Source: Clostridiaceae bacterium
Lineage (GTDB): Bacteria > Bacillota > Clostridia > Saccharofermentanales > UBA5734
Direction of reading: 5' to 3'
Assembly (NCBI GenBank): GCA_012729935.1
Contig: JAAYBY010000036.1
Span: 1-28,569 of the forward strand
Length of the DNA: 28,569 bases
This document shows, in pieces, positions 14,087 through 23,971 of the stretch (position 1 is its first letter; each line of letters starts with the position of its first letter). Below the pieces are notes generated by a model that did no database searches, was not told the DNA's origin, and worked only from the letters and a program-made list of their open reading frames with translations. The position numbers and the translations under genes were made by a program.

Positions 14087-16722
14087 GACGGACTCCTTTT
14101 ACTGCGCGACGCTTTCTTTTGCAGATCATATAAATGATTCAAGGCGTCTAATGGTGTCATATTCGAGACATCCAGATTCTGCAGTTCTTCAATAACGGCA
14201 TCGGACGCCTTTAAAGCCTGGCTGGCGCTAAATAAATCAATCTGACCGTTCATCGGGCGCGCGTTCCGCCTGATTGCCAATTTTTGACGTGGTCCGTGTT
14301 CAAGCCGAAGCTGCAGAAGTAATTCATTGGCGCGCTCAACGACTACGTCCGGGATACCGGCCAGTCTGGCTACTTCTATCCCATAACTTTCGTCTGTGCC
14401 GCCAGAGCGGATCTGATGCAGAAAGACGACACTATCCGCTTCTTCCCGAACGGCCACATGACAGTTGAATACGCCGAATACTTTATCAGCGAGATCTGTC
14501 AATTCATGGTAATGTGTCGCAAAAAGCGTGCGGCATCCCAGTATTTCCCGGTCAGCCAGATATTCAATAACAGACCAGGCGATGCTTAAGCCGTCATAGG
14601 TGCTTGTTCCGCGGCCTATTTCATCAAGAATCAGTAAACTGCGTGATGTTGCATGTTTCAGAATCTGTGAAACCTCACTCATTTCAACCATAAAGGTTGA
14701 CTGTCCGCCTGCCAGATCATCACTGGCACCGATTCGCGTAAATATCCGGTCAACGATGCCGATTTTCGCTCCGGCTGCCGGGACAAAACTGCCTATCTGA
14801 GCCATCAGGACAATCAAAGCGTTCTGACGCAGATAGGTCGATTTCCCTGCCATATTAGGTCCTGTCAAAATCATCAGACGAGATTCGTTCATGTCCATCT
14901 GCAGATCATTCGGAACAAATCCACCGGCAGACAAGGTTCTCTCGACAACCGGATGGCGGCCCTGAAGAATATCAATCTGGTCAGAAAGACTGATTTCAGG
15001 TCGACAGTAGTTTTCGCGGTCGGCCAGCTCAGCCAGTGCAGCAATCACATCCAGAGTTGCCAAGGCATGGGCGGTTTCCTGCATCTGAAAGATGGAAGCG
15101 GCTGCTTGCTCGCGAACGCGGCAGAAAACCTCGTATTCTAAAGCAACCAGTTTTTGTTCAGCTCCAAGAATGGTGTCTTCCATCTCTTTCAATTCAGTGG
15201 TGATATACCGTTCACTATTTGCCAGCGTCTGTTTACGCTGATAATGATCAGGGACCTGGCTCAGATTGGCGCGAGTCACTTCGATATAATAACCGAATAC
15301 ACGATTGTAACCGATTTTCAGGCTCTTGATTCCGGTCTTCTCCCGTTCTGATTGTTCAAGTTCAAGGATCCACTGCTTTCCATGAAGGGCTGCATCTCTC
15401 AACTGATCGATCGATTCATCGAATCCTTTGCGGATCAGTCCGCCTTCCTTCAAACCAACGGGTGGTTCTTCAATTAATGAACGCTGCAGCAGCTCCGTCA
15501 AATCCGGTAATGGATCAATTACATTTTTTAAAGCCATGATCCAGGATTCTTTAACTGATTCAAGGCTGTCAAGAATGATCGGTATTTTTTGAAGCGTTGT
15601 CTTCAAGGCAGTCAGATCACGCGCATTTGCCGTTTTTAACGCGAGTTTCCCAGCTAAACGCTCAAGATCGTACAGACCCTGTAAGCGTTCCCGCACTTCC
15701 TGTCTGACCATGTACTGCTCTTTCAGACAGGCGATTGATGATTGCCGCTGAAGAATATCCGATAAATTGAGCAGAGGCTGTTCAATCCAGCGACGCAGCA
15801 AACGTCCGCCAACTGATGTAACCGTCCGGTCAATTGCCCACAGGAGACTTCCCCGTCTGGTGCGCTCTCGGATCGTTTCAGTGATCTCCAGATTTTTTCT
15901 GGCAGAAGGATCCAGATTCATAAACATATCCAGAGAATACGCTTGAATCGGTCTTAAATGATCCGGACGCAGTCGCTGGGTTTCTTCAAGATAGACCATA
16001 ATAGCAGCTGCCGCCTGCGCCCAGAGCGGTGTCTGGCCGCTTATGTCCGGGAACTTTTCAGCTGTTGTACGAAGCGAGTAGTCATCATCTGGACGTACTG
16101 TCATCATAATGTCTTGCCTGATATTTAGAGCGTTCCAGAGCCCGTCTGTTTCAAATGCAGGGTTAACCAGTATCTCTGACGGCGCATATCGCGCGATTTC
16201 ATCCAGGACATGGTTTGCCGTATCTCCGGTTATTAAAGCTGTTGCCTCAAATACACCGGTTGACAGGTCACAGGCAGCCAGACCATAGGTTCGATTTAAT
16301 TTATAAAGTGACAGAATGAAGTGATTTTTTTTCTCATCAAGCAAAGATGCATCAGTTATGGTGCCTGGTGTAATGACACGCGTCACCTCGCGTCTGACAA
16401 TTCCTTTTGCCAGCTGTGGATCTTCAACTTGGTCACAAATAGCGATCTTGTAGCCTTTCTGAATCATTCGATGAATGTAGTTATCGACAGCATGATGCGG
16501 CACACCGCACATCGGTGCGCGTTCATCCAGTCCGCAGTCGCGTCCCGTCAAGGTTAACTCAAGTTCCTTTGCAGCAGTGACTGCATCCTCAAAAAACAGT
16601 TCGTAAAAATCACCCAGACGAAAAAATAAAATACAGTCCGGCCACTCTTTTTTCAAATTGATGTATTGCTGCATCATCGGCGTCAACTGGCAGGCATCCA
16701 GTTTGCTTGTTTCCAGGCTCAT
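14083..16722 (-). CDS. mutS: DNA mismatch recognition protein MutS
   Basis: 879-residue MutS1. The mismatch-reading F-Y-E motif is at 39-41 (RLGDFYELFF). The ABC-type ATPase has Walker A GPNMAGKST at 621-629, the signature-like segment GASDDLAGGQSTFMVEMSE, Walker B LLILDEIGRGTSTYDG (~696) and the switch histidine in FATHYHEL. The C-terminus (NMTPLDALNHLYDLQK) is the conserved dimer/tetramer tail. It recruits MutL, encoded immediately after. Start and stop overlap miaB and mutL by 4 bases each, suggesting translational coupling. Confidence 0.97.
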   Translation of the reverse strand: MSLETSKLDACQLTPMMQQYINLKKEWPDCILFFRLGDFYELFFEDAVTAAKELELTLTGRDCGLDERAPMCGVPHHAVDNYIHRMIQKGYKIAICDQVEDPQLAKGIVRREVTRVITPGTITDASLLDEKKNHFILSLYKLNRTYGLAACDLSTGVFEATALITGDTANHVLDEIARYAPSEILVNPAFETDGLWNALNIRQDIMMTVRPDDDYSLRTTAEKFPDISGQTPLWAQAAAAIMVYLEETQRLRPDHLRPIQAYSLDMFMNLDPSARKNLEITETIRERTRRGSLLWAIDRTVTSVGGRLLRRWIEQPLLNLSDILQRQSSIACLKEQYMVRQEVRERLQGLYDLERLAGKLALKTANARDLTALKTTLQKIPIILDSLESVKESWIMALKNVIDPLPDLTELLQRSLIEEPPVGLKEGGLIRKGFDESIDQLRDAALHGKQWILELEQSEREKTGIKSLKIGYNRVFGYYIEVTRANLSQVPDHYQRKQTLANSERYITTELKEMEDTILGAEQKLVALEYEVFCRVREQAAASIFQMQETAHALATLDVIAALAELADRENYCRPEISLSDQIDILQGRHPVVERTLSAGGFVPNDLQMDMNESRLMILTGPNMAGKSTYLRQNALIVLMAQIGSFVPAAGAKIGIVDRIFTRIGASDDLAGGQSTFMVEMSEVSQILKHATSRSLLILDEIGRGTSTYDGLSIAWSVIEYLADREILGCRTLFATHYHELTDLADKVFGVFNCHVAVREEADSVVFLHQIRSGGTDESYGIEVARLAGIPDVVVERANELLLQLRLEHGPRQKLAIRRNARPMNGQIDLFSASQALKASDAVIEELQNLDVSNMTPLDALNHLYDLQKKASRSKRSPS

Positions 16723-18230
16723 CCGTTCCAGACCTCCAGATATCCTTTTAGAGAAAAAGTCCTGGCATCCGTGATATGGATCCGGGCAATCCCGCCTTCC
16801 AGCCGGTCACCATCGAATGAGCCATCGGAATCACGCCGGGAATCCGGGATCAACCCAGGATCGGGGATTGTAAAATTAACCAGTTGATTCTGACTGGTTC
16901 GCCCGCTGTACACCTGATCTTCGCGAATACTCGAACCTTCAACAAGAACTTCAACTGTCTTCCCTTTACATGTCATGTTAGAAGCCAGTGAGTGTTCATT
17001 CTGCAATGCGACCAGCCGGTTAAAGCGATCATGCATCGTTTGCTCATCGATATGATCTGTCATTTGAGCCGCAGGTGTTCCCGGTCTTTCCGAGTACAAA
17101 AATGTAAACGCACTGTCAAACCGCACGTCATTCATCAGTTCAAGTGTCTGTTGAAAATCCTCTTCAGTTTCTCCGGGGAATCCAACAATAATGTCAGTGG
17201 AAATGGTCAAGTCAGGTATCAGCTGTCGGGCGCTGCGAATGTGTTCCAGATATTGCTCACGTGTATACTGTCTGTTCATGCGCTTGAGAATTCGGTTGCT
17301 TCCGCTTTGAAATGGCAAATGCAGGTGTCGCTCAATGTTCGGATTTGCAGCCATTACCTCAAGTAATTTATCGGAAATGTCCTTGGGGTGCGATGTCATG
17401 AAGCGAATGCGGTACAGCCCCTGAATATGCGATGCGGCTTCAAGCAGATCAGCAAAATCAGCTACTCTTGTCGTCTGTTTTGATTGGTCTGCTGTTTCCG
17501 CTTTCTGCAGATCATGACCATATGAATTGACATTCTGTCCAAGCAGCATCACTTCGCGATAGCCGGCGGCTGCCAGATCAGCCAGTTCAGCCAGAATGGT
17601 GTCCGGCAGTCGACTGCGTTCACGCCCGCGTGTATAGGGAACAATACAGTATGTGCAAAAATTGTTGCACCCATACATGATGGAACTCAAAGCTCTGAAC
17701 CGGCGGGCGCGATGGATTGGAAGACCCTCAACCAGATTGTCTTCCGCTCCAACATAATATTGTTTTTTCTCCTGAGTCATCCGATTATAGAGTAATTCAG
17801 GGAGACGATGGATATCCTGAGGGCCAAAGACAATATCAACAAAAGAGTAGCTCTTCTCAATGCGAGATACGTTTTCGGCCTGTTTCATCATACAACCGCA
17901 AACGGCAATCAATAAGTCAGGTTTATCACGCCGCAGGTTCTTAAACTGGCCTAAATTGCCAAACAGACGGTCCACGGCATTCTCGCGAATACTGCAGGTA
18001 TTGAGGATGATCAGGTCTGCCTCTCTGGCATCTATGGCTGGGATAAAGCCCATTTCAATAAGCAGACCGGCTATTTTTTCTCCGTCATTTTCGTTTAGCT
18101 GGCAACCATATGTATGCATCCAGAATCGCCGGGCGAATCCTGTCTGTTGTCTGTAGTCATGCATACAGTCCACAACATAATCCATATACTGCTGTTGTCG
18201 TTTCATTTCCTGGTTAATTTCAATGTTCAC
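16719..18230 (-). CDS. miaB: tRNA methylthiotransferase MiaB
   Basis: 503-residue radical SAM enzyme converting i6A37 to ms2i6A37 in tRNA. The N-terminal UPF0004 domain has cluster cysteines C43 (TYGCQLN), C79 (LNTCSIRENA) and C113 (CGCM). The radical SAM motif CNNFCTYC is at 188-195, followed by PYTRGRERSR. The C-terminal ~70 residues form the TRAM domain. The start is GTG at 18230 with GAGGTG eight bases upstream. The N-terminal ~35 residues before the first domain are longer than in E. coli but usual for Firmicutes. It leads the repair/tRNA modification run. Confidence 0.95.
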   Translation of the reverse strand: MNIEINQEMKRQQQYMDYVVDCMHDYRQQTGFARRFWMHTYGCQLNENDGEKIAGLLIEMGFIPAIDAREADLIILNTCSIRENAVDRLFGNLGQFKNLRRDKPDLLIAVCGCMMKQAENVSRIEKSYSFVDIVFGPQDIHRLPELLYNRMTQEKKQYYVGAEDNLVEGLPIHRARRFRALSSIMYGCNNFCTYCIVPYTRGRERSRLPDTILAELADLAAAGYREVMLLGQNVNSYGHDLQKAETADQSKQTTRVADFADLLEAASHIQGLYRIRFMTSHPKDISDKLLEVMAANPNIERHLHLPFQSGSNRILKRMNRQYTREQYLEHIRSARQLIPDLTISTDIIVGFPGETEEDFQQTLELMNDVRFDSAFTFLYSERPGTPAAQMTDHIDEQTMHDRFNRLVALQNEHSLASNMTCKGKTVEVLVEGSSIREDQVYSGRTSQNQLVNFTIPDPGLIPDSRRDSDGSFDGDRLEGGIARIHITDARTFSLKGYLEVWNG

Positions 18231-18311
18231 GCGTGTATCACCTCATCAGCACCGTGCCGATTTTCTTAAAAAGAACTCATTTCATGATATCATAAAAAAG
18301 ATGATCTGTTC

Positions 18312-20714
18312 CTAATCGAGTGGCTGGCGAACGATTTCCCGATAAGATGTTGTATCGTTTTTATGATTGAGAGTCATTCGAACAGAAAACAGCCAGCCGC
18401 GTTTTTTTTGAACTGATTGTTCCAGATAATCAAAGATTTCCGACACGTTTCGTAAAGCCGGCTCATCCGGAGTCCAGCCGGCGTAAAGGGTCTGTTCCAG
18501 ATGATCTGCTGCCAGACAGGCTTTTTGTTGTAACTGTTGCAGAACACCGCCTGAACCAGTTTCCTGCCTTAAGAAGTCAGATGCACTGAGTCGATTGTCG
18601 CGTTTCAATCCAATCGACTGGAGTAATTTCCAGCATTCAGACCAATAGTAAAGCATCTGAACGCGTGGATCCGGAATTTGACTTTGCACCCAGTCCCGCT
18701 GGTGACGCCTCTTCCCTTGTTGTATTTTAGTGAACACCCAGACTGTGAGAGCGAGAAAGATGAATACTAAAACCATGATAACCGGACCGTAACCTGTTGA
18801 TCGGTTGGGGTCCGGCGGTACTGAATCCGTTGCTCCGGTCGGTTTTGTTTCGCTGTCAGCAGGCATTGTTGTTTCAGAAGTTTGAGTGCTTTCAATCGGG
18901 TTGACCGAAGGCTGCAAAGGTGTGATGTCCGGGTTGACAGCGGTTCCTCCCGGTGTTGCATCAGTCGCAATCCAGCCAATGCCTGACAGATAGACCTCTG
19001 TCCAGGCATGCGCTTGTTTTCCGGTTATCAGATATTCGGTGAACTTGTTATCTCCTGTTGAAGGTGGTACAACATACCCTTCAACGTACCTTGCAGGAAT
19101 ACCTGCCAGACGACAGAAAACAGTCATGGCTGTCGCAAAATAAACACAGTAACCTGATCCTGATTCAAGAAAATAAGATACAAATTCGGCATCTTCAGGC
19201 GGTGTGTCAACGTCGAGTTGATACGTGGCCGTGTGCATCAGGTAGTCTCTGAGACGGTCAACTTTCCTGTAAGGTTTCGTTTCGTTTGATGTCAATGACT
19301 CAACCAGATTAAACAAGAGACCGCCGCGCTGATAGACATTCAGTTGGGGCAGCTGCAGATAGCGATCCTTGATTGAATCCGGAACAACTTGGTCTTCTTC
19401 GCTCAACAGATTTTGGATTGTTTCAATCTGATCTGGAAAATTCCACCTGCCGGTCTGAAGTGTACGGCAGGACATCAGCACAGACTGATCCGGTCGAATC
19501 CAGTAGTCGCTGTACAACTCTCCGGATCGGTTATACGAAATATCCATCGGGTCCGAATCAGACCAGGTTATGTGAAGTGGTTTTCCGGCTGTAAACACGG
19601 TGCGTGTTGGCAGTCCGACCGGTGACCAGGCATAGACACGGGTTTCATTAAACGCAGCAGGCTCAATACCGGATTTTTGCAAATCTGGACGATCCAAATC
19701 AAATATGTCAGTCTGTTCCTTCTGCCATAGCGGGCTATTAAATCGATAACGGGCGGGGTCCGGATCAGACTGCCAGCTTTTTCCATCATACGTCTGCCTG
19801 ATCGCACCTTTGAGCAGGAGTGGCCCACCTGATGTACTGACTCTCATGACGGGCTGGTCGGATAATTCAACCGGTCCGCCCAATCGGTCTCGTAAAGGAT
19901 AATAGCCGACGGCCCTGAGAGAGAAATTGTCTGCGACCTGCTCCTCCCAGCGAATATCACTGATTGAACGGAAAATGCGGGTAACAGCATCCTCTGCCCA
20001 GTGTTGATAAAACCACGAAACCGGCAGGATATAAGTCAGAAAAAATGCAAGTGTTACTGTGATCACTGCCGGTATGATCCCTTGTCTGATCAGTCGGACT
20101 GCCGTCGGCTGCCAGGATTGACCAGCCATTTTACGGTCAACCCTGCGCTTTTTCGCAAGTGTTAAAATTGAAATCAGGACGGCGGGCATAGACCAGCCCC
20201 AGACAAACAAAGGTTCCTGTCCCCAGGAAAATGAAAAGACGAGCAACCAACAAAGCCCTGAAAGCATAGGAAGGCTAAATCGGGCAATTGTCAGATAAGC
20301 AAATAACGATAACACGGCACCAATGATATGAGACAAGATCATCATCTGGTTGATCTGGTCGCTCTGCCGATCGATCATGAAATTAAATGCCCAGCGAAAC
20401 CAGACGTTTACAGACTGCATTATAGTGATCAGTGTCTCTTCAGGGAACAGGGTCTTCCTGAAAAGATAGGTTATGATAATCAGCACCGTTGCCGTTATCA
20501 GAGAATATTTGATATGATGGCGAGTCCATGTTGCTGCCGCAAGAAATAAGAGGGTCAGGCTGATGGTCAAGCTTAGCTGGTATACACCACCTGGAAGTCT
20601 CAGGAGGCTCAGGATCAGAACGGAACAGCACAGGGCAAAAACGAATGCCATAGTGAGCTGCACCAGAGCCGGTAAGAGATGTGTGGATGGTTTCTTTACC
20701 GTAAGATGTTTCAC
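18312..20714 (-). CDS. Transglutaminase-like membrane protein (TgpA/DUF3488 type)
   Basis: 800 residues. The N-terminus has about seven membrane helices (roughly 17-38, 45-63, 70-86, 125-147, 148-163, 168-186, 212-232). The extracytoplasmic part holds a transglutaminase-like core with the triad C523 (GSGYCVYFATAM), H569 (QAHAWTEVYL) and D585 (WIATDATPG). A Ser/Thr/Pro/Glu-rich linker (about 600-640) leads to a last helix (642-662) and a cytoplasmic C-terminal domain. This is the architecture of TgpA-like proteins, whose substrate is mostly unknown (peptide crosslinking or cysteine protease action on envelope proteins). The GTG start overlaps the DUF58 gene stop by 4 bases; it is the last gene of the MoxR module. 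Confidence 0.9.
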   Translation of the reverse strand: MKHLTVKKPSTHLLPALVQLTMAFVFALCCSVLILSLLRLPGGVYQLSLTISLTLLFLAAATWTRHHIKYSLITATVLIIITYLFRKTLFPEETLITIMQSVNVWFRWAFNFMIDRQSDQINQMMILSHIIGAVLSLFAYLTIARFSLPMLSGLCWLLVFSFSWGQEPLFVWGWSMPAVLISILTLAKKRRVDRKMAGQSWQPTAVRLIRQGIIPAVITVTLAFFLTYILPVSWFYQHWAEDAVTRIFRSISDIRWEEQVADNFSLRAVGYYPLRDRLGGPVELSDQPVMRVSTSGGPLLLKGAIRQTYDGKSWQSDPDPARYRFNSPLWQKEQTDIFDLDRPDLQKSGIEPAAFNETRVYAWSPVGLPTRTVFTAGKPLHITWSDSDPMDISYNRSGELYSDYWIRPDQSVLMSCRTLQTGRWNFPDQIETIQNLLSEEDQVVPDSIKDRYLQLPQLNVYQRGGLLFNLVESLTSNETKPYRKVDRLRDYLMHTATYQLDVDTPPEDAEFVSYFLESGSGYCVYFATAMTVFCRLAGIPARYVEGYVVPPSTGDNKFTEYLITGKQAHAWTEVYLSGIGWIATDATPGGTAVNPDITPLQPSVNPIESTQTSETTMPADSETKPTGATDSVPPDPNRSTGYGPVIMVLVFIFLALTVWVFTKIQQGKRRHQRDWVQSQIPDPRVQMLYYWSECWKLLQSIGLKRDNRLSASDFLRQETGSGGVLQQLQQKACLAADHLEQTLYAGWTPDEPALRNVSEIFDYLEQSVQKKRGWLFSVRMTLNHKNDTTSYREIVRQPLD

Positions 20715-21943
20715 AGCTGTTCATCCCAACCATTGGTTTTATTTTGAACTGCTTTCTGATAGACGTCAAACGCTACTTCAATGACTCGAATTGACGCTCT
20801 TCTCAAAATTTCCAGCGCTTCATGGTCACGGTGTCGATCATCGTGATACAGGATCAGACAAACCAGCGGTCTCTGTTCAGTATGGTAAGACACCAACTTC
20901 AAAGCGGTCTGAACTGTTAAGCAACAGGTCGACCAAACCAGCAGAGCTGCTTCCGGATGCTGCTTCATTTCATCCTCAAGCAGCTGGTCACTCTGCCAGT
21001 TGGCATTCCGGCGTGGTTCACACAGCAAAAACTGAATCAGCTGTTTTTGATCAAACATCGATGCGACAACTGTCTCACGGATTGAATGGCGCCAGACAAT
21101 CAGCCGAACAGTGCTCATCTGTTTTAATAACACAAATGACAAATAGACAAGACACTCAGATGTAAAGTCATGGTATTGCTCGCTTTTGTTATGATCGTTA
21201 AACGCAGGAGTCTGACTGTCATCGATAATCACAACTTCAGGCTGAATCGGATTTTCAAATTCCCTGATCATGATTTCGTTCAGTCGTGCTGATAGTTTCC
21301 AGTGAGCACGCTTCAACGCATCACCCGGTTGCTGCTGACGAATGTCAGCGATTGTGTCAAGATCACTTCCCGCCTGCCATCGCATCATCGCAGGATTCTC
21401 CTTCATCAACGCTTGAAGAAGATCCAGACGAACAAACGGATAGGATCCAGGTAAAACTGAAATCACAGAATCTGAACGTTTATCCAGCCTTTTCAGCAAA
21501 GAAATGCGAAAAAAGCCAAAGAGATCCACAACCGTCAGTTCAGTCAGTTGTATATTAATCAACCCGCAATGAACAGCACGAATCGGAAATCGGATCTGGA
21601 CGTCCTTTCGTGTATCAATCAGCACACGTTGTTTCGTGCAGTTGCTGTATTGATCAGATCCAGTCTGCTGCAGCGTTACGGAAGCTGCGCCAAGCAGAAC
21701 AGGGCTTCGCGTCTGAACAGCTGCACAAAAGGAAAAAACGTGTCCTCTTTGGATGATATGTTGAGACAGTGTTTCAACAATTTGCGTCCTGGATCGAATT
21801 AAAATCAGCCGGCAAAGAGAACATAGCGGTAGGATGATCATGAGAATAAAAACAAATTGAAGCGGTTTGAATCCGCTGTAAGCAAGGGCAGCACCGACGA
21901 GAACAGTCAAAAAAAACCATCCTGCTCCCCGAACCGTGATCAT
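20711..21943 (-). CDS. DUF58 domain protein of the MoxR module
   Basis: 410 residues with two N-terminal membrane helices (about 8-23 and 28-49). The DUF58 core motif is at about 196-230: DTIADIRQQQPGDALKRAHW and LNEIMIREFE. The C-terminal part after about residue 235 has the VWA-like fold usually seen in these proteins. It sits between a MoxR ATPase and a transglutaminase-like protein, each with 4-nt overlaps. The family is thought to work with MoxR ATPases as chaperone-like assembly factors for envelope or metal-dependent proteins; the exact role here is unknown. Confidence 0.85.
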   Translation of the reverse strand: MITVRGAGWFFLTVLVGAALAYSGFKPLQFVFILMIILPLCSLCRLILIRSRTQIVETLSQHIIQRGHVFSFCAAVQTRSPVLLGAASVTLQQTGSDQYSNCTKQRVLIDTRKDVQIRFPIRAVHCGLINIQLTELTVVDLFGFFRISLLKRLDKRSDSVISVLPGSYPFVRLDLLQALMKENPAMMRWQAGSDLDTIADIRQQQPGDALKRAHWKLSARLNEIMIREFENPIQPEVVIIDDSQTPAFNDHNKSEQYHDFTSECLVYLSFVLLKQMSTVRLIVWRHSIRETVVASMFDQKQLIQFLLCEPRRNANWQSDQLLEDEMKQHPEAALLVWSTCCLTVQTALKLVSYHTEQRPLVCLILYHDDRHRDHEALEILRRASIRVIEVAFDVYQKAVQNKTNGWDEQL

Positions 21944-22884
21944 GTGTCGTTTACGGGTGTCTGATGCAGGATTTCGCTTATAACATCCGCTACAGAAACG
22001 TGTTGCATACGTGCTTCCGGTTTGAGAATAATGCGATGGATCATGACAGGCTGAATCACATGCTGCACATCTTCCGGAATAATATAGTCCCGACCCAGGA
22101 TGAAGGCATGTGTCCTGGCAGCGATCAAAAGCATCAACGCACCTCTTGGACTGACACCGAGCATCACATGGCGGTGTTCGCGCGTCGCCTTCGCGATTAT
22201 AGCGACATATCGCCGGATGGCATCAGCACAGAACAAATGATCAGAGGTTTCTTGAAGCGCAAATAATTCATCAACCGTAACAGCTGGCTGAAGCGTCTCG
22301 AGCGGTGATCGGGAGGAAAATCGCTTTATGATAGCCATTTCCTCTTCGATCGACGGATAACCCAGGGATATTCTCAGCATAAACCGGTCTAGCTGAGCTT
22401 CCGGAAGTGGATAGGTTCCAACCTGTTCAATAGGATTCTGTGTTGCCAATACCATGAACGGTTTCGGAAGCGGATAGGTAACGCCGTCAACAGTCACTTG
22501 ATTTTCCTGCATGGCTTCAAGCAGGCTGGACTGCGTTTTGGGTGTTGTCCGGTTGATTTCATCAGCCAAAAGCAGCTGACTCATGATAGCACCGGGATGA
22601 AATTCAAATGAAGCTGTTTTCTGGTTATAGAGGTTGAACCCCGTCACATCAGAAGGCATGACATCCGGCGTAAACTGGATGCGTTGAAAGGTCAGCCCTA
22701 CTGTTTTAGCCAGAGCAGTCACCAGTGTGGTTTTCCCGATACCGGGAATATCTTCAAGCAGTACATGGCCTCTACTGAGCAGTGCGATCAGAATCCAGTC
22801 AACAGTATCCTGTTTCCCGACCATCACCTGTGCAATATTGTTTCGAATCCGGTTTATCAGATCCTGGGCTTGTTGACGATTCAC
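21940..22884 (-). CDS. MoxR-family AAA+ ATPase
   Basis: 314-residue cytoplasmic AAA+ ATPase. Walker A is LEDIPGIGKTTL (about 43-54), Walker B LLADEINRTTPKTQSSLLEAM with the MoxR-typical DEINR, and sensor 1 VLATQNPIEQVGTYPLPEAQ. The lid domain follows. The GTG start at 22884 has GGGGAG about 9 bases upstream; an ATG in this position is absent. It begins 20 bases after the DAHP synthase stop, so it is either cotranscribed with it or uses a promoter inside that gene. First gene of the MoxR-DUF58-TgpA unit. Confidence 0.93.
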   Translation of the reverse strand: MNRQQAQDLINRIRNNIAQVMVGKQDTVDWILIALLSRGHVLLEDIPGIGKTTLVTALAKTVGLTFQRIQFTPDVMPSDVTGFNLYNQKTASFEFHPGAIMSQLLLADEINRTTPKTQSSLLEAMQENQVTVDGVTYPLPKPFMVLATQNPIEQVGTYPLPEAQLDRFMLRISLGYPSIEEEMAIIKRFSSRSPLETLQPAVTVDELFALQETSDHLFCADAIRRYVAIIAKATREHRHVMLGVSPRGALMLLIAARTHAFILGRDYIIPEDVQHVIQPVMIHRIILKPEARMQHVSVADVISEILHQTPVNDT

Positions 22885-22904
22885 AAATCAGTACTCCCCT
22901 GTTA

Positions 22905-23933
22905 TCATGCGAGATCAGCAATACGTAAAATAAGGTCTTCGGATGACGTCCATCCCATGCAGGGATCCGTTATTGAACGGCCGAAAACATGTTGATTGAC
23001 TGATTGACAGCCTTCTTCCAGATAGCTTTCAATCATGAATCCTTTGACAAGCTGACGTATTTCAGGCGAATGTCTTCGACTATGCATGACTTCAAGCGCA
23101 ATTCGGGGCTGCTCGTCAAACTGCTTGTTGGAATTGGCGTGGTTGGTGTCGATCAGGCAGGCGGGATGCTCGATCTGACGCTCATCAAACATGGCTGCCA
23201 GGATTTTCAGATCTTCAAAGTGGTAATTGGGCTGATTCTGTCCATACTTGTTGACAGCTCCGCGAAGGACGGCATGTGCAAGTGGATTGCCAGCGGTTTT
23301 CACAGCCTGGCCCTGGTACGTAAACACATGGGACTGCCGTGCTGCATATATGGCATGAAGCATCACGGATAAATCACCGCTCGTCGGATTTTTCATACCG
23401 GCCGGCTGACTGATTGCACTGGCGGTCAGGCGATGCTGCTGGTTTTCAACCGAGCGGGCGCCAATCGCAACATAGCTTAAAACGTCGTCGAGATAAACAT
23501 GGTTTTCCGGATAAAGCATTTCGTCAGCTGCCGTTAAACCGGATTGCTCCATTGAGCGAATATGCATGTGACGCAAGGCAAGAAGGCCGCCGGCGATATC
23601 GGGTTCTTTTTCAGGATCCGGCTGATGTAGAATTCCTTTGTAGCCTGAGCAATCTGTTCTGGGCTTATTGGTATAGATCCTCGGGATCAAAATCAGACGG
23701 TCGGCCACGCGTTCCTGCAAACGGCCTAACCGTTCGGAGTACGCGCAAACGGAATCCTCGAGATCAGCTGAACAGGGTCCGACAACCAGAATCAAGCGAT
23801 CGGACTGCTCATTAAAAACAGCTCTGATCGCTTCATCACGTTCATGTTTGAGCGTCCGAAGGGATTGTGACAAAGGATATCTTCGCAAAATTTCTTCTGC
23901 CGACGGTATGGGGCCGAGAATCGAAAAATTCAT
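22905..23933 (-). CDS. 3-deoxy-7-phosphoheptulonate (DAHP) synthase, type I-alpha
   Basis: 342-residue enzyme joining phosphoenolpyruvate and erythrose 4-phosphate, the entry to the shikimate pathway. It belongs to the AroF/AroG/AroH group: VVGPCSADL (metal-binding Cys), KPRTDCSGYKG, PAGMKNPTSGDLSVM, GNPLAHAVLRGA, DTNHANSNKQ (metal His), MIESYLEEGCQ (metal Glu) and GRSITDPCMGW (metal Asp). All four metal ligands are present. The ATG at 23933 is chosen because GGAG precedes it by 8 bases; an in-frame GTG three codons upstream is too close to that site. Feedback specificity (Phe, Tyr or Trp) cannot be read. No other shikimate gene is adjacent. Confidence 0.93.
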   Translation of the reverse strand: MNFSILGPIPSAEEILRRYPLSQSLRTLKHERDEAIRAVFNEQSDRLILVVGPCSADLEDSVCAYSERLGRLQERVADRLILIPRIYTNKPRTDCSGYKGILHQPDPEKEPDIAGGLLALRHMHIRSMEQSGLTAADEMLYPENHVYLDDVLSYVAIGARSVENQQHRLTASAISQPAGMKNPTSGDLSVMLHAIYAARQSHVFTYQGQAVKTAGNPLAHAVLRGAVNKYGQNQPNYHFEDLKILAAMFDERQIEHPACLIDTNHANSNKQFDEQPRIALEVMHSRRHSPEIRQLVKGFMIESYLEEGCQSVNQHVFGRSITDPCMGWTSSEDLILRIADLA

Positions 23934-23958
23934 AACGTTCACTCCAGTATTGTCGACT

Positions 23959-23967
23959 ATTATAGCA
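23959..23967 (-). promoter_or_regulatory. Extended -10 promoter of the DAHP synthase gene
   Basis: On the minus strand TGC-TATAAT: a perfect -10 (23959-23964) with a TGn extension. The -35 position (TAAAGC) is poor, which is usual for extended -10 promoters. The -10 lies in the short gap after the upstream gene's stop, about 25 bases before the ATG, so the leader would be under 20 bases. Confidence 0.55.
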
Positions 23968-23971
23968 TAGA

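Noticed and set aside
18231..18311. Promoter or terminator between the transglutaminase-like gene and miaB
   Set aside because: There is a T-run and an ATGATATCAT palindrome, but no stem before the T-run and no -35/-10 pair of acceptable quality.
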